A DNA stretch of 48,440 nt from JAWVZB01 sp033722375 (GCA_033722375.1 JAWVZB010000007.1:1-48440), one strand, 5' to 3'. Shown: positions 23,468-32,336, counted from the stretch's first letter. Notes: generated by a model from the sequence alone, not told the origin. Program-made: numbers and translations.

Positions 23468-24603
23468 TGCGTGTGTTGTGGGTCACCAACGACCTCCCGC
23501 CCCGCGCGGGCGGTATCCAGCAGTTCGTGTCGAACCTCCTGGAGCGCGTGCACCCCGAGACCACCGTGGTGCTCGGGCCAGCGGCGGAGGGGGCCGAGTC
23601 GCACGACGCGGCCGTTCCCTACCGGGTGGTCCGCCACCGGCGGGGGATCTGGCCGACGCCGGGGGTGCTGCGGACGGTGCGGGAGGTCGCCGCGCGCCAC
23701 GGGCCGGATGTGATCGTCCTCGGTGCCTCCTGGCCGCTCGGGGAGCTGGGCGGGGCGCTCGCCGACGATCCGGGTGTGCCGGTCGTGGGGCTGACCCACG
23801 GGCTCGAAGCCGGCCTGGCGAGCGCGGGCCTGGGGCGGCTGGTTCGCCGTGCCACGAGGCACCTGGCCGCCGCGACCACCATCAGCGACTGGACCGAACA
23901 GCGCTTGGCGGATCACCTGGCCGCCGACCGCACCGTGCGGGTGCCACCGGGCGTCGACGTGGATCAGTTCCGTCCCTCCGTCGACGGGACCCCACTGCGC
24001 CGGTCCTGGGGGATCCCCGACGATGTGCTGCTGGTCGGCTGCGTGTCACGGCTGGTGCGACGCAAGGGCCAGGACGTCCTGCTCGCCTCGTGGCCGACGA
24101 TCGCAGCGGCACATCCCGACGCCTGGCTGGTCCTCGTCGGTGGGGGGCCGCTCGAGGGGGCGCTGCGTCGCGACGCCGCCGACCTCGACCGGGTCGTGGT
24201 CGCCGGGGAGGTCGCCTGGGACGATCTGCCGGCGTGCTACACGGCACTCGACGTCTTCGCGATGCCGTGTCGAACGCGCCTGCTGGGGCTCGACGTGGAG
24301 GGACTCGGGATCGTCTATCTCGAAGCACAGGCTGCGGGCGTGCCAGTGGTCGGCGGCTCCTCCGGCGGCGCCCCCGAGGCCATCCGGGACCGCGTCTCCG
24401 GCCGTGTCGTCGACGGGAGCTCACAAGAGGAAGTGGTCGGCGCCATCACGTCCCTCCTCGCGGATGCCGAGATGCGCGCCGCGATGGGACGGGCGGGGCG
24501 CGAGTGGGTGGAGCGGCGGTGGAGCTGGGAGGTCATCGCCGGCAGGTTCGCAAGCTTGCTCGAGGACGTCACTGGCGGGCGGGAGCAGCGGTCTCTGGAT
24601 TGA
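23467..24603 (+). CDS. pimB: GT4 mannosyltransferase, PimB'-like
   Basis: A 378-residue GT-B glycosyltransferase. It begins MRVLWVTNDLPPRAGGIQQF, and the donor site carries CVSRLVRRKGQD. The catalytic EX7E motif is in LDVEGLGIVYLEAQAAGVPV, preceded by MPCRTR, a stretch very like actinobacterial PimB'. In mycobacteria and corynebacteria PimB' adds the second mannose to phosphatidylinositol monomannoside using GDP-mannose at the cytoplasmic membrane face. Here that role is inferred from similarity and from the neighbouring SRPBCC, ArsA and PlsC genes, which match the mycobacterial locus. The ATG overlaps the M48 stop by one base. Confidence 0.88.
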   Translation: MRVLWVTNDLPPRAGGIQQFVSNLLERVHPETTVVLGPAAEGAESHDAAVPYRVVRHRRGIWPTPGVLRTVREVAARHGPDVIVLGASWPLGELGGALADDPGVPVVGLTHGLEAGLASAGLGRLVRRATRHLAAATTISDWTEQRLADHLAADRTVRVPPGVDVDQFRPSVDGTPLRRSWGIPDDVLLVGCVSRLVRRKGQDVLLASWPTIAAAHPDAWLVLVGGGPLEGALRRDAADLDRVVVAGEVAWDDLPACYTALDVFAMPCRTRLLGLDVEGLGIVYLEAQAAGVPVVGGSSGGAPEAIRDRVSGRVVDGSSQEEVVGAITSLLADAEMRAAMGRAGREWVERRWSWEVIAGRFASLLEDVTGGREQRSLD

Positions 24604-24624
24604 GGGGCCCGCACCCGAGTCCAC

Positions 24625-24630
24625 TACGTT
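24625..24630 (+). promoter_or_regulatory. Candidate -10 box (TACGTT) for the hydrolase gene
   Basis: TACGTT lies 40 bases before the ATG at 24671 in the short gap after pimB', suggesting a separate promoter for the next transcription unit. Confidence 0.3.
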
Positions 24631-24670
24631 CCCGTGCGCAGATCACCGCCGCCATCCGAGGATGTCAGCC

Positions 24671-25459
24671 ATGACCGAAACGGCCCTCATCGCCGGTGCC
24701 GAGCCCTGGTCGTCCCAGGGCGAGGGAGCACGTGCCGGGACGGGCGTCGCGGTGTTGCACGGTTTCACGGGCAACCCGCGCTCGGTCCGTCCGTTGGCCG
24801 AGCGGATCCACGCGGCGGGGTTCACCGTGGACATGCCGCTGCTGCCGGGGCACGGCACCGAGTGGCGTGATCTCGCCAAGACGCGCTACCTCGACTGGCG
24901 CGGAGCTGTCGAGGCGGTCGTGGACCGCCTCGTGGAGCGTTGCGACCGCGTGATCCTCGTGGGGCTGTCTCTCGGGGGAACGTTGGCGCTCGACGTGGGA
25001 TCCCGTCGTCCCGAGGACGTCGCTGGGATCGCGGCGATCAACCCACAGATCCTCGACCCCGAACAGCCCCTCGCGAAGCTCAACCCGATCCTCCAGTACA
25101 TCATCCCGGCGGCGCCCCGTGATCTCGCTGGCATGCCGAGCGACGACATCGCCAAGCCGGGCGCCGACGAGGGCGCCTACAAGATGGTCCCCGCCAAGGC
25201 CGCCCAGTCGCTGATCTCGGAGCTCCCGCGGCTCCGGGCCCAGCTCACGGACCTGTCGACGCCGCTGCTCGTGGCGTACTCGCCGCAGGACCACACCGTC
25301 CCGGCCAAGAACTCCGAGGCACTGGTCGACCTCGTGGCGAGCGACGATGTCGAGACCCTGGTCTTGGAGCGCTCGTACCACGTCGCCACGCTCGACTGGG
25401 ACCAGGAGCAGCTCGAGGACGCCATCGTCGCGTTCGTGGAACGGCTCCACGGCGGGTGA
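24671..25459 (+). CDS. Alpha/beta hydrolase (carboxylesterase / monoacylglycerol-lipase type)
   Basis: A 262-residue cytosolic esterase. The oxyanion segment VAVLHGFTGNPRS, the nucleophile elbow GLSLGGTLALD, the acid Asp in YSPQDHTVP and the His in RSYHVATLD give a complete triad. Length and motifs fit bacterial carboxylesterases of the Est30 type. The ATG at 24671 has GAGG at a good distance; an in-frame ATG at 24662 is possible. The next gene's possible GTG start overlaps its stop. The substrate, probably a short or medium acyl ester, is unknown. Confidence 0.87.
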   Translation: MTETALIAGAEPWSSQGEGARAGTGVAVLHGFTGNPRSVRPLAERIHAAGFTVDMPLLPGHGTEWRDLAKTRYLDWRGAVEAVVDRLVERCDRVILVGLSLGGTLALDVGSRRPEDVAGIAAINPQILDPEQPLAKLNPILQYIIPAAPRDLAGMPSDDIAKPGADEGAYKMVPAKAAQSLISELPRLRAQLTDLSTPLLVAYSPQDHTVPAKNSEALVDLVASDDVETLVLERSYHVATLDWDQEQLEDAIVAFVERLHGG

Positions 25460-25479
25460 ACCTGCATCGGAAGGGGCCG

Positions 25480-25956
25480 ATGCCGCACACTATGGGCGTG
25501 GACCTCTTCGTTGACGACGACGGCTTCGTGCGCGCCCCGGCGCTGAAGGTCTACCGCTGCCTGACCGACATCGACGGCTGGGGCGGCTGGTGGCCCGGAG
25601 TGGCCACCGAACCTGCGTCCGGCGTCGCGCTGGAGGAAGAGGACGCCGAGGCGTGGCGTCTCGTGTGGCGGGACCGCTGGCGGCGGCTGCAGATGACCGT
25701 GGTCGCGCACGGCTGGCGGCACGAGGCCGGGTTCGAGCTGGAGCTCGTCGGGGGCGACCTGACGGGTGGCGCGGAGTTCTGGCTCGAAGAGGCGCACGGC
25801 GGAACGGTCGTGCACCACATCCTCCGGGGCGCCACCCCTCGGCGACGCCCGCTTCCGGTCCTGAAGAGCTACCGACGCGTGCTGCGCCGGGGACTGTGGG
25901 CGTTGAAGGACCGTCTCCAGACCCAGGTGCGCGAGGATCTCGGGCTCCTGCCATGA
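25480..25956 (+). CDS. SRPBCC (START/polyketide-cyclase-like) family protein
   Basis: A ~158-residue helix-grip protein. The N-terminal DLFVDDDGFVRAPALKVYRC and the following DIDGWGGWWPGV pattern are typical of SRPBCC proteins that bind a hydrophobic ligand in a deep cavity. The C-terminal long helix is LKSYRRVLRRGLWALKDRL. The start is uncertain: ATG at 25480 follows AAGGGG, ATG at 25492 starts the family-like part, and GTG at 25456 overlaps the upstream stop. Mycobacterial Rv2185c occupies the equivalent position near pimB'. Its ligand is unknown. Confidence 0.78.
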   Translation: MPHTMGVDLFVDDDGFVRAPALKVYRCLTDIDGWGGWWPGVATEPASGVALEEEDAEAWRLVWRDRWRRLQMTVVAHGWRHEAGFELELVGGDLTGGAEFWLEEAHGGTVVHHILRGATPRRRPLPVLKSYRRVLRRGLWALKDRLQTQVREDLGLLP

Positions 25957-26684
25957 GGTGTCCCACCTGCAACGCCCGGAACACCGACAGCGCCGAGTGG
26001 TGCTCCCAGTGCTTCGCCCCGCTCAAGACCGAACCGGAACCGCCGCCTCCTGCAGACGAACAGGTCGCGACCGCGACCCAGTCGCCCAGCCAGCTCGAGC
26101 CCGCTACTTCCACCGAGCAGGCGGGCGACGCAGCGGCTGCTCCTGACGTGTCATCGGGACCGCTCCTGGCGGGCGAGGGTCGGTTCCGCCACACCGACGA
26201 GGGGCTCGACTGGCGCTGCCAGACCTGTGACACCTGGAACCCGATCGAGGTGACGACCTGCACCGTGTGCGGGAAGGCGTTCGGGCAGGATCTAGCTGAC
26301 GAGCCCGACGTCAACCAGGACGTCAGCGAGACCACGGCACTCGTGGCCAGCGCGGCAGCGCCCGGACTCGGCCACATCCTGCTCGGGCGCAGCGCGTCCG
26401 GGCTGGCGCGGTCGGCGACGTGGCTGCTGTGGCTGGTGGGTGGCCTGTGGCTGCTGTTCGAAGCCAGGTCGGCCGGGTCCTCGCCGGTGCCCGCGCTGCC
26501 GCTGCTGGCCGGTGCGCTCGTCATCTGGGTCGCGAGCCCCGTGGATGCCGTGCTGCTCCGACGGGGCGAGGATCGCGAGCTGCTCAGCCCACGGGTCTTC
26601 CTGTGGCTCGTCGTCGGCGTCATCGCCGCGCTGCTCGTCACCTTCCTCGCCGCCACGATGACGCTCCCGGACGCCGGTGGGTAG
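25953..26684 (+). CDS. Double zinc-ribbon membrane protein
   Basis: A 243-residue protein. Two zinc ribbons are visible: CPTCNARNTDSAEWCSQC at the N-terminus and CQTCDTWNPIEVTTCTVCGK at about 90-110, joined by a Pro/Ala-rich linker. The C-terminal half has at least three membrane helices, one containing WLLWLVGGLWLLFEA. It overlaps the SRPBCC stop by four bases (ATGA). No known family beyond zinc-ribbon plus membrane segments is recognised. The ribbons probably face the cytoplasm. A similar layout (zinc ribbons plus membrane helix) recurs at 41584. Confidence 0.72.
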   Translation: MRCPTCNARNTDSAEWCSQCFAPLKTEPEPPPPADEQVATATQSPSQLEPATSTEQAGDAAAAPDVSSGPLLAGEGRFRHTDEGLDWRCQTCDTWNPIEVTTCTVCGKAFGQDLADEPDVNQDVSETTALVASAAAPGLGHILLGRSASGLARSATWLLWLVGGLWLLFEARSAGSSPVPALPLLAGALVIWVASPVDAVLLRRGEDRELLSPRVFLWLVVGVIAALLVTFLAATMTLPDAGG

Positions 26685-26711
26685 CGCAGCGTCGCCGGTC
26701 CGTGGAGCGAC

Positions 26712-26717
26712 TAGCCT
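26712..26717 (+). promoter_or_regulatory. Candidate -10 box (TAGCCT) for the ArsA operon
   Basis: TAGCCT lies 42 bases before the ATG at 26760; GAAGGG precedes the start. It would drive the five-gene run to 32091. Confidence 0.4.
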
Positions 26718-26759
26718 CGGGTACGTCTTCTTCCTGCTCCGTCGTGTTTCGAAGGGCCC

Positions 26760-27947
26760 ATGACCCGCGTCATCCTGTTCACCGGCAAGGGTGGTGTCGG
26801 CAAGACCACCGTCGCCGCCGCGACTGCGGTCCGTGCGGCGGCGCGTGGCCGTGAGGTGCTGGTCACCTCCACCGACCCCGCTCACTCGCTCGGTGACGCG
26901 CTCGACATGCCGTTGGGTGACGAGCCCACGACGGTCGCCCCGCGATTGCAGGCCCAGCAGATCGACGCCCGGACCCGCCTCGAGCGGCGCTGGAACGAGA
27001 TCCGTGCCTACCTCGTCGAACTCCTGGCGTGGGGTGGGGTCGGAGAGGTCGAAGCCGAGGAACTGGTCATGCTCCCCGGCCTGGACGAACTGTTCTCGCT
27101 GCTGGATCTCCGCGACCAGGTGGCCAGCGGCCGGTACGACCTCGTGGCGGTCGACTGCGCCCCGACCGCCGAGACGCTCCGTCTCCTGGCGCTGCCCGAC
27201 GCGATGCGCTGGTACGTCGACCGGATGCTCGGTCCCGGGCGCCTGGTGGCGCGCGCGGTCCGCCCCGTCGTCGGCCGGGTCGGCGGGGTCCCGGTCCCCG
27301 AGGACGAGGTGTTCGGGGCGGTCGAGCAGGTCCACCGCGAGCTCGCGGAGGTGCACCGGGTGCTGCAGGACCCCGAGGTCACGAGCGTTCGTCTCGTCGT
27401 CAACCCCGAACGGATGGTGATCTCCGAGGCGCTCCGCACGGCTACGTCGCTGTCGCTGTTCGGGTACGCCATCGACGCCACGATCGTCAACCGTGTGCTC
27501 CCCGACGAGGTCGTCGATCCCTACCTGAGTGACTGGAAGCAGCGGCAGAAGGAACACCTCGAGACGATCCGTTCCTCCTTCGAGCCCGTGCCGGTCCGAA
27601 CTGCCCCGCTGTTGCCGAACGAGATCGCCGGCCCCGACGGACTCCTCGAACTCGGGGCTTCGCTGTACGGCGACGACGACGAGACCGAGGTGATGCACGT
27701 CCAGCGACTGATCACGGTCGAGTCGACGGACGATGGCCACGTCCTCAAGATCGCGTTGCCCTTCGCCAGCAAGGAGGACCTCGACCTGCACCGGCGCGGT
27801 GGCGACCTGCACGTGCGCGTCGGGAACTACAAGCGCACCGTCCCGTTGCCGTCCGCGCTCCAGCGGTCGAAGGTCGCGGGCGCCCGTCTCCGCGACCAGA
27901 GCCTCGAGGTGGCCTTCATCCCGCCGACCCCCACGCCGCAGCCGTGA
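26760..27947 (+). CDS. ArsA/Get3-family ATPase with C-terminal HSP20-like domain
   Basis: A 395-residue cytosolic P-loop ATPase. It has the deviant Walker A GKGGVGKTTVAAATA, switch I DPAHSLGDAL and switch II DCAPTAETLRLL. The last ~85 residues (RLITVESTDDGHVLKIALPF through SLEVAFIP) form the small HSP20-like beta domain known in bacterial ArsA-like proteins. No arsenite-binding cysteines or arsB/arsR genes are present, so arsenic export is unlikely; a Get3-like protein-handling role is possible. Mycobacterial Rv2184c lies at the matching place. The stop overlaps the next start (GTGA). Confidence 0.9.
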   Translation: MTRVILFTGKGGVGKTTVAAATAVRAAARGREVLVTSTDPAHSLGDALDMPLGDEPTTVAPRLQAQQIDARTRLERRWNEIRAYLVELLAWGGVGEVEAEELVMLPGLDELFSLLDLRDQVASGRYDLVAVDCAPTAETLRLLALPDAMRWYVDRMLGPGRLVARAVRPVVGRVGGVPVPEDEVFGAVEQVHRELAEVHRVLQDPEVTSVRLVVNPERMVISEALRTATSLSLFGYAIDATIVNRVLPDEVVDPYLSDWKQRQKEHLETIRSSFEPVPVRTAPLLPNEIAGPDGLLELGASLYGDDDETEVMHVQRLITVESTDDGHVLKIALPFASKEDLDLHRRGGDLHVRVGNYKRTVPLPSALQRSKVAGARLRDQSLEVAFIPPTPTPQP

Positions 27948-28312
27948 CCGGCCCGCGGCAGGACCCGTGGTGGGCCTCCGACAACGGCGGGGGCCTCGGC
28001 GAGGAGGATCCCTTCGACGCTCACCGCTCCGCGCGCAGCGGCCGGGAGCACCGCGCGTCGGATGCCTTCCGTGAGCTCCTCCGGGTGCTCGGCGAGGGCC
28101 GACATCGACTGGACTCCGAGACCTGCGGGGTCTGTCCGCTGTGTACCGCGATCGCCAGCCTCGAGCAGGTCCGCCCCGACGTCGTGCAGCACCTCTCGGA
28201 GGCGGCACGCCACCTCACACTGGCCGCGAAGTCGTTCGTCGACGCGCAGGCGGCGTCGCACGGACCCACCGACTTCGAACACATCGAGGTCGAGGAGGAG
28301 CCCGGATCGTGA
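27944..28312 (+). CDS. Small CxxCxxC protein following the ArsA ATPase
   Basis: A 122-residue acidic protein. The only clear motif is TCGVCPLCTAI in the middle, a CxxCxxC cluster that could bind zinc or iron. It is followed by two amphipathic helices (QVRPDVVQHLSEAARHL and an Ala-rich stretch). Both ends overlap neighbours by four bases (GTGA), so it is made together with the ArsA ATPase and the glucokinase. It may correspond to the DUF5304-type proteins at this place in Streptomyces, from memory. Function is unknown; partnership with the ATPase is plausible. Confidence 0.65.
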   Translation: MTGPRQDPWWASDNGGGLGEEDPFDAHRSARSGREHRASDAFRELLRVLGEGRHRLDSETCGVCPLCTAIASLEQVRPDVVQHLSEAARHLTLAAKSFVDAQAASHGPTDFEHIEVEEEPGS

Positions 28313-29250
28313 GCGACGAGGCGGTCTCGGTCGGTATCGACGTCGGCGGCACCAAGCTCGTCGCGGCCACGGTCTCCGAGGCCGGTGGGATCATCGAGCG
28401 TGCCCGGGTCGAAAGCCCCCGTGGGGACGCCGACGAGATGGTGGATGTACTCGTCCAACTCGTCGCCGACGTCGACGGCAACGGCCTCCCGGTCGGCGTC
28501 GGGATCGCCGGCATCGTGTCGCCGGACGGCACCCTGCGCTACGGCCCGAACCTCGACCTCGAGCAGGTGCCGCTGGCCAGCCTGCTGGAGGACCGCCTCG
28601 GAACGAGCATCGTCGTCAAGAACGACGCCACCGTTGCGCTCTACGGCGAGTACGCCGCCGGCGCCGGCCGGGGTGTCCGGGACCTCTTGATGCTCACGCT
28701 CGGGACGGGGGTGGGCGGGGCGTTCATGGTGGACGGGATCGTCGTCGACGGTGCCCACGGCTTCGCCGGGGAGCTCGGCCACATCATCATCGTGGACGAC
28801 GGGCGCCCCTGTCCCTGCGGGAACCTCGGATGCCTCGAGGCGTACGCATCGGGAACGGCCGTGGAGCGGCGGGTGGTCCAGCGCCTCGGCGATGACGCCG
28901 TCGAGACCTCGCTCCGTGAGCTGTCGCGCGACGAGCTCGTGGGGAAGGACGTGACGACTGCGGCGGCTCACGGCGATGCGTTCGCCCAGGAGGTACTGGT
29001 CGAGGCGGGGCGGTGGCTCGGTGTGGGGATCGCGAGCCTCGTCAACGTGCTGGACCCGGCGCGCATCGTCATCGGTGGCGGCTTCGCTACCGGCTCGGCG
29101 GACTGGGTGCTCCCCGCCGCCGAGGAGGCGATGCAGCAACGGCTGCTCGGGGCTGCCCACCGTCCGACGCTGGATCTGATCCTCGCCGAGCTCGGCGACG
29201 ATGCCGGCATGATCGGGGCGGCGCGACTGGCCGCCGACGGTGGCGGTTGA
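28309..29250 (+). CDS. ROK-family glucokinase
   Basis: A 313-residue sugar kinase that probably phosphorylates glucose with ATP. The N-terminal phosphate loop is GIDVGGTKLVAATV. The catalytic Asp is in KNDATVALYGEY. GTGVGGAFMVDG contributes to the active site, and CPCGNLGCLEAYASG is the ROK zinc motif. The absence of an N-terminal HTH shows it is a kinase, not a ROK repressor. The GTG start overlaps the upstream stop and follows GAGGAGGAG. Together with the phosphofructokinase 7 kb away it supports glycolysis, matching the glkA-pfkA neighbourhood of Streptomyces. Other hexoses are possible substrates. Confidence 0.9.
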   Translation: MSDEAVSVGIDVGGTKLVAATVSEAGGIIERARVESPRGDADEMVDVLVQLVADVDGNGLPVGVGIAGIVSPDGTLRYGPNLDLEQVPLASLLEDRLGTSIVVKNDATVALYGEYAAGAGRGVRDLLMLTLGTGVGGAFMVDGIVVDGAHGFAGELGHIIIVDDGRPCPCGNLGCLEAYASGTAVERRVVQRLGDDAVETSLRELSRDELVGKDVTTAAAHGDAFAQEVLVEAGRWLGVGIASLVNVLDPARIVIGGGFATGSADWVLPAAEEAMQQRLLGAAHRPTLDLILAELGDDAGMIGAARLAADGGG

Positions 29251-29281
29251 TGCGGGGCGGATGCCCCGGCGGGGCGAGTCG

Positions 29282-29980
29282 ATGATCCGCTGCACCACCT
29301 ACAACGTGAGTGGCGGGCTGGACCTCCGGGCCGCCGGGCAGGTACTCGCCGGCCTCGAGGCGGACGTAGTCGGGATCGTCGAGGCCCCCAACCGCCGGGG
29401 GCTGCGGCGGCTCGCGTCTGGCGCAGACCTCCACGTGGCTGCAAGGGGCGGGGGACGGCGCCTCCCCGCCGCCCTGCTGGTGTCCGACCGCGTCCGGGTC
29501 CTGTCCCATCACGCTCACGACCTCGACACGCCGGGGGGAGGGCCGGATCGGGTCGCACTCCACGCCATCATCGGCGTCGGAGGCTTCCGCCTGTCGGTAC
29601 TCGTCACCCAGCTCGGACTCCGCCCCGAGGTGCGCCAGGCACACGCCCAGGAGATCGAAACGATCCTCGGGAAGGTGGATGCCGAGCCGATCTTGCTCGG
29701 TGACCTGAACGAGGCTCCGGGTGGCGAGGTCGTCAAGCGGTTCAGTGAAGTACTGGACGACTCGTTCGTGGTCGCGGGGGAGGGGCGGGGCGAGACCTAC
29801 CCCACGCCTGACCCGTCCGTGCGACAGGACTACGTGTTCGTGGGGCGGGACCTGACCGTGCTGCGGTCGTGGGTCCACGCCGCCCCCCCGGTGGACGTGG
29901 CCAGCCACCACCGTCCCGTCGTGGTCGAGCTGGCCGGCCGCGACGAGGCAGCGGACCCGTCTCGGGAGACTGCGGCGTGA
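29282..29980 (+). CDS. Endonuclease/exonuclease/phosphatase-family protein with altered SDH motif
   Basis: A 232-residue EEP-fold protein. TTYNVSGG gives the N-terminal Asn strand, GIVEAPNRRG holds the metal-binding Glu, GDLNEAPGG is the GD(x)N motif, and QDYVFVG is the penultimate strand. The final motif, normally SDHxP with a catalytic Asp-His pair, reads SHHRP, so the Asp is replaced by His. Activity may be lost or metal use altered. The ATG at 29282 is preferred because it begins the first strand; a GTG at 29240 is possible. It overlaps the peptidase gene by four bases. The substrate is unknown. Confidence 0.78.
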   Translation: MIRCTTYNVSGGLDLRAAGQVLAGLEADVVGIVEAPNRRGLRRLASGADLHVAARGGGRRLPAALLVSDRVRVLSHHAHDLDTPGGGPDRVALHAIIGVGGFRLSVLVTQLGLRPEVRQAHAQEIETILGKVDAEPILLGDLNEAPGGEVVKRFSEVLDDSFVVAGEGRGETYPTPDPSVRQDYVFVGRDLTVLRSWVHAAPPVDVASHHRPVVVELAGRDEAADPSRETAA

Positions 29981-32091
29981 GCTTCCCACGCCGCTACGCC
30001 CGCACCCGCCGCTTCACGCTCGGGATCCCCCGGGACATGACCGTCGCGGCAGGTGGTGACCGGGTGCTCTTCCTCCGCGCTGCCGGGCCGGAGGACCCGC
30101 TGACCGAGCTGTGGCAGTGGACACCGGGCGGGGGTGAAGAGCGGCTGCTGAGTCCGCGCGAGGTGCGGCCCCGTGGCGACGACGGGGAGTTGCCGCACGC
30201 GGAACGGCTGCGGCGAGAACGCCAGCGCGAGTCCGCCGAGGGGATCACCGCCTACGCCACCGACCGCGCCGGCGCGTGCGTTGTGACGAGTCTCGATGGG
30301 AGGGTGCTGACTCTCGAGGTCGAGACCGGCGTCGTGTCGGTGGAACGGGTTGCCGAAGGAGCGTTCGATCCGCGGCTGGACCTGGCTGGCGAACGGATCG
30401 CGGTGGTGGTCGACGGCTCGCTCCAGGTGCTCCCACGTGGCGGTGAACCGCGCGTGGTCGCTCGGGAGGAGGGTGTCGCGTGGGGGGTGGCGGACTTCGT
30501 CGCCGCCGAGGAGATGCACCGCTTCCGCGGACACTGGTGGTCGCCCGACGGGCGCCGACTGGCCGCCTGCCGCGTGGACGAGGAAGCGGTGCCGACGTGG
30601 TTCATCAGCGACCCTGCCGACCCGACTGCAGCGCCCCAGGAACACCGCTACCCCGCGGCGGGAACGGCGAACCCCGAGGTCGGGCTGTCCATCTTCGACG
30701 TCGAGGGATACGGCCGCGTCGACGTCCGCTGGGACCACGACCGCTTCCCCTACCTGGCACGGGTGAGCTGGGCCCCAGAGCGGCCGCTGACACTGCTGGT
30801 CCAGGACCGCCACCAGCTCACGTGGCAGATCCTGACGGTCGACGAGGAGACCGGCGCGACGACGCTGGTGCAGCAGCGTCACGACCCGGGCTGGCTCGAG
30901 CTGGTCGACGGCGTTCCCGCCTGGACAGGCGATGGCAAGCTCGTCACCGTTGCCGACCGCGATGAGCTGGGGCAGGGTGGCACGCGCTGTGTCGTCGTCG
31001 CCGATAGCCCCGTCACGCCTGCGGGGCTCCAGGTCGAGAGCGTCCTGACGGTCGAGGGATCAGCCGTCTGGTTCCGGGCGTTCGACGGACCGTTCGACCT
31101 TCCGGTCTGGAAGCTGCAGCTCGAGTCGGGGGAGCTGACGAAGGTGGGTCCGGAACAGGGGGTCGGCGATGCGGTGATCCGCGACGGCACGCTGGTCCTG
31201 CGTTCGGACCGCGTGTCCTCGCCCCCGACCGTGTCGATCCACCGCGGTGGAGGTGAGCAGGCCGAGCTCGAGGTACAGACCCTCGATCCGGGTGTGGAGC
31301 CCGCCGCCGAGTTCCTTCGATTGGGCCCGCACGAACTGCCCTCGGCCCTGCTGCGACCGACCGACTGGAAGGGCGACGGCCCGTTGCCGGTGCTCCTGTC
31401 GCCGTACGGGGGCCCGGGCCTGGCTCGGGCCAGACGTGCGGTGCGGGATCGTGGTCGGCTGCTCGAGGCCCAGTGGTTCGCTGATCAGGGTTTCGCCGTG
31501 CTCGTGGTGGACAACCGGGGCATGCCGGGAGTGAACGTGCAGTTCGAGAAGGCCGTTTCGGGGGATCTTGCGACGCGGGCGCTCTCCGACCAGGTCGCTG
31601 CGGTGGAAGCGCTGGCCGACCACGAACCGGACGTCGATCTCGATCGAGTCGCCATCCGAGGCTGGTCGTTCGGGGGCTTTCTCGCCGCGTTGGCCGTGCT
31701 CCGACGCCCCGACGTGTTCCGTGCCGGGATCGCTGGTGCACCCGTCACCGACTGGCGGCTGTACGACACCCACTACACGGAGCGGTACCTGGGACTGCCC
31801 GACGAGAACCCGGCGAGCTATCGCGTGTCGTCGCTCGTGGACGACGACGGCCTCGTGGATGCAGCCCCGTGGGACGATGGCCAGCGACTCCTCGTCATCC
31901 ACGGCCTCGCGGACGACAACGTGGTCGCTGCGCACTCACTACGCCTGTCACAGGCCCTGCTCGCTGACGGCCGCGACCACGAGTTCCTGCCACTGCCGCA
32001 GGTGACGCACATGACACCCCAGGAGGCGGTGGCGGAGAACCTGCTGCTGGCACAGCTGCGGTTCCTCCGGCGCACACTCCGCCTCGGGTGA
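29977..32091 (+). CDS. S9B prolyl oligopeptidase, dipeptidyl-peptidase IV type
   Basis: A 704-residue serine peptidase predicted to cut X-Pro dipeptides from peptide N-termini. The first ~450 residues form a beta-propeller that includes AAEEMHRFRGHWWSPDGRRL, where the Glu-Glu pair corresponds to the DPP IV N-terminus-binding motif. The C-terminal alpha/beta hydrolase has the nucleophile in RGWSFGGF, the acid Asp in ADDNVV and the His in VTHMTP. No signal peptide is present, so it acts in the cytosol. The GTG start overlaps the EEP gene. It ends a five-gene run from the ArsA ATPase. Confidence 0.9.
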   Translation: MSFPRRYARTRRFTLGIPRDMTVAAGGDRVLFLRAAGPEDPLTELWQWTPGGGEERLLSPREVRPRGDDGELPHAERLRRERQRESAEGITAYATDRAGACVVTSLDGRVLTLEVETGVVSVERVAEGAFDPRLDLAGERIAVVVDGSLQVLPRGGEPRVVAREEGVAWGVADFVAAEEMHRFRGHWWSPDGRRLAACRVDEEAVPTWFISDPADPTAAPQEHRYPAAGTANPEVGLSIFDVEGYGRVDVRWDHDRFPYLARVSWAPERPLTLLVQDRHQLTWQILTVDEETGATTLVQQRHDPGWLELVDGVPAWTGDGKLVTVADRDELGQGGTRCVVVADSPVTPAGLQVESVLTVEGSAVWFRAFDGPFDLPVWKLQLESGELTKVGPEQGVGDAVIRDGTLVLRSDRVSSPPTVSIHRGGGEQAELEVQTLDPGVEPAAEFLRLGPHELPSALLRPTDWKGDGPLPVLLSPYGGPGLARARRAVRDRGRLLEAQWFADQGFAVLVVDNRGMPGVNVQFEKAVSGDLATRALSDQVAAVEALADHEPDVDLDRVAIRGWSFGGFLAALAVLRRPDVFRAGIAGAPVTDWRLYDTHYTERYLGLPDENPASYRVSSLVDDDGLVDAAPWDDGQRLLVIHGLADDNVVAAHSLRLSQALLADGRDHEFLPLPQVTHMTPQEAVAENLLLAQLRFLRRTLRLG

Positions 32092-32138
32092 CGGTCGGCT
32101 GAGCGCCGTCCCCACGCGTGCCGGCGGGCCCGACGAGA

Positions 32139-32336
32139 TCAGGCGCCGGGGCCGTAGCGTCGTTGCTCGTCCTCGTCCTCCTCGGTCCCGCGTCCCGCGA
32201 AGAAGAAGATCGCGACGAACGTGAGGATCGCCGCCAGGATCTGGAACGGGCGTCCCGGGACCATGATCGCCACCATCAGCCCGGAGACGAGGATGGCCAG
32301 CATCGACCCGTAGCGGCGCAGTTTCTCGAACAGCAC
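32139..32336 (-). CDS. Small two-helix membrane protein
   Basis: A 65-residue protein starting from the GTG at 32336, which follows GAGGAGG. It has two hydrophobic helices (MLAILVSGLMVAIMV and ILAAILTFVAIFFFAG) joined by a short GRPF turn, then an acidic tail EEDEDEQRRYGPGA. No family is recognised. It diverges from plsC, with a 12-bp inverted repeat in the shared regulatory gap. Confidence 0.65.
   Translation of the reverse strand: MLFEKLRRYGSMLAILVSGLMVAIMVPGRPFQILAAILTFVAIFFFAGRGTEEDEDEQRRYGPGA

Noticed and set aside
26760..27947. Arsenite-export ATPase
   Set aside because: No arsB, arsR or arsD is near, and the arsenite-binding cysteines are missing; the HSP20-like tail points to the other ArsA branch.
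28309..29250. ROK-family transcriptional repressor
   Set aside because: There is no N-terminal helix-turn-helix; the protein begins directly with the kinase phosphate loop.
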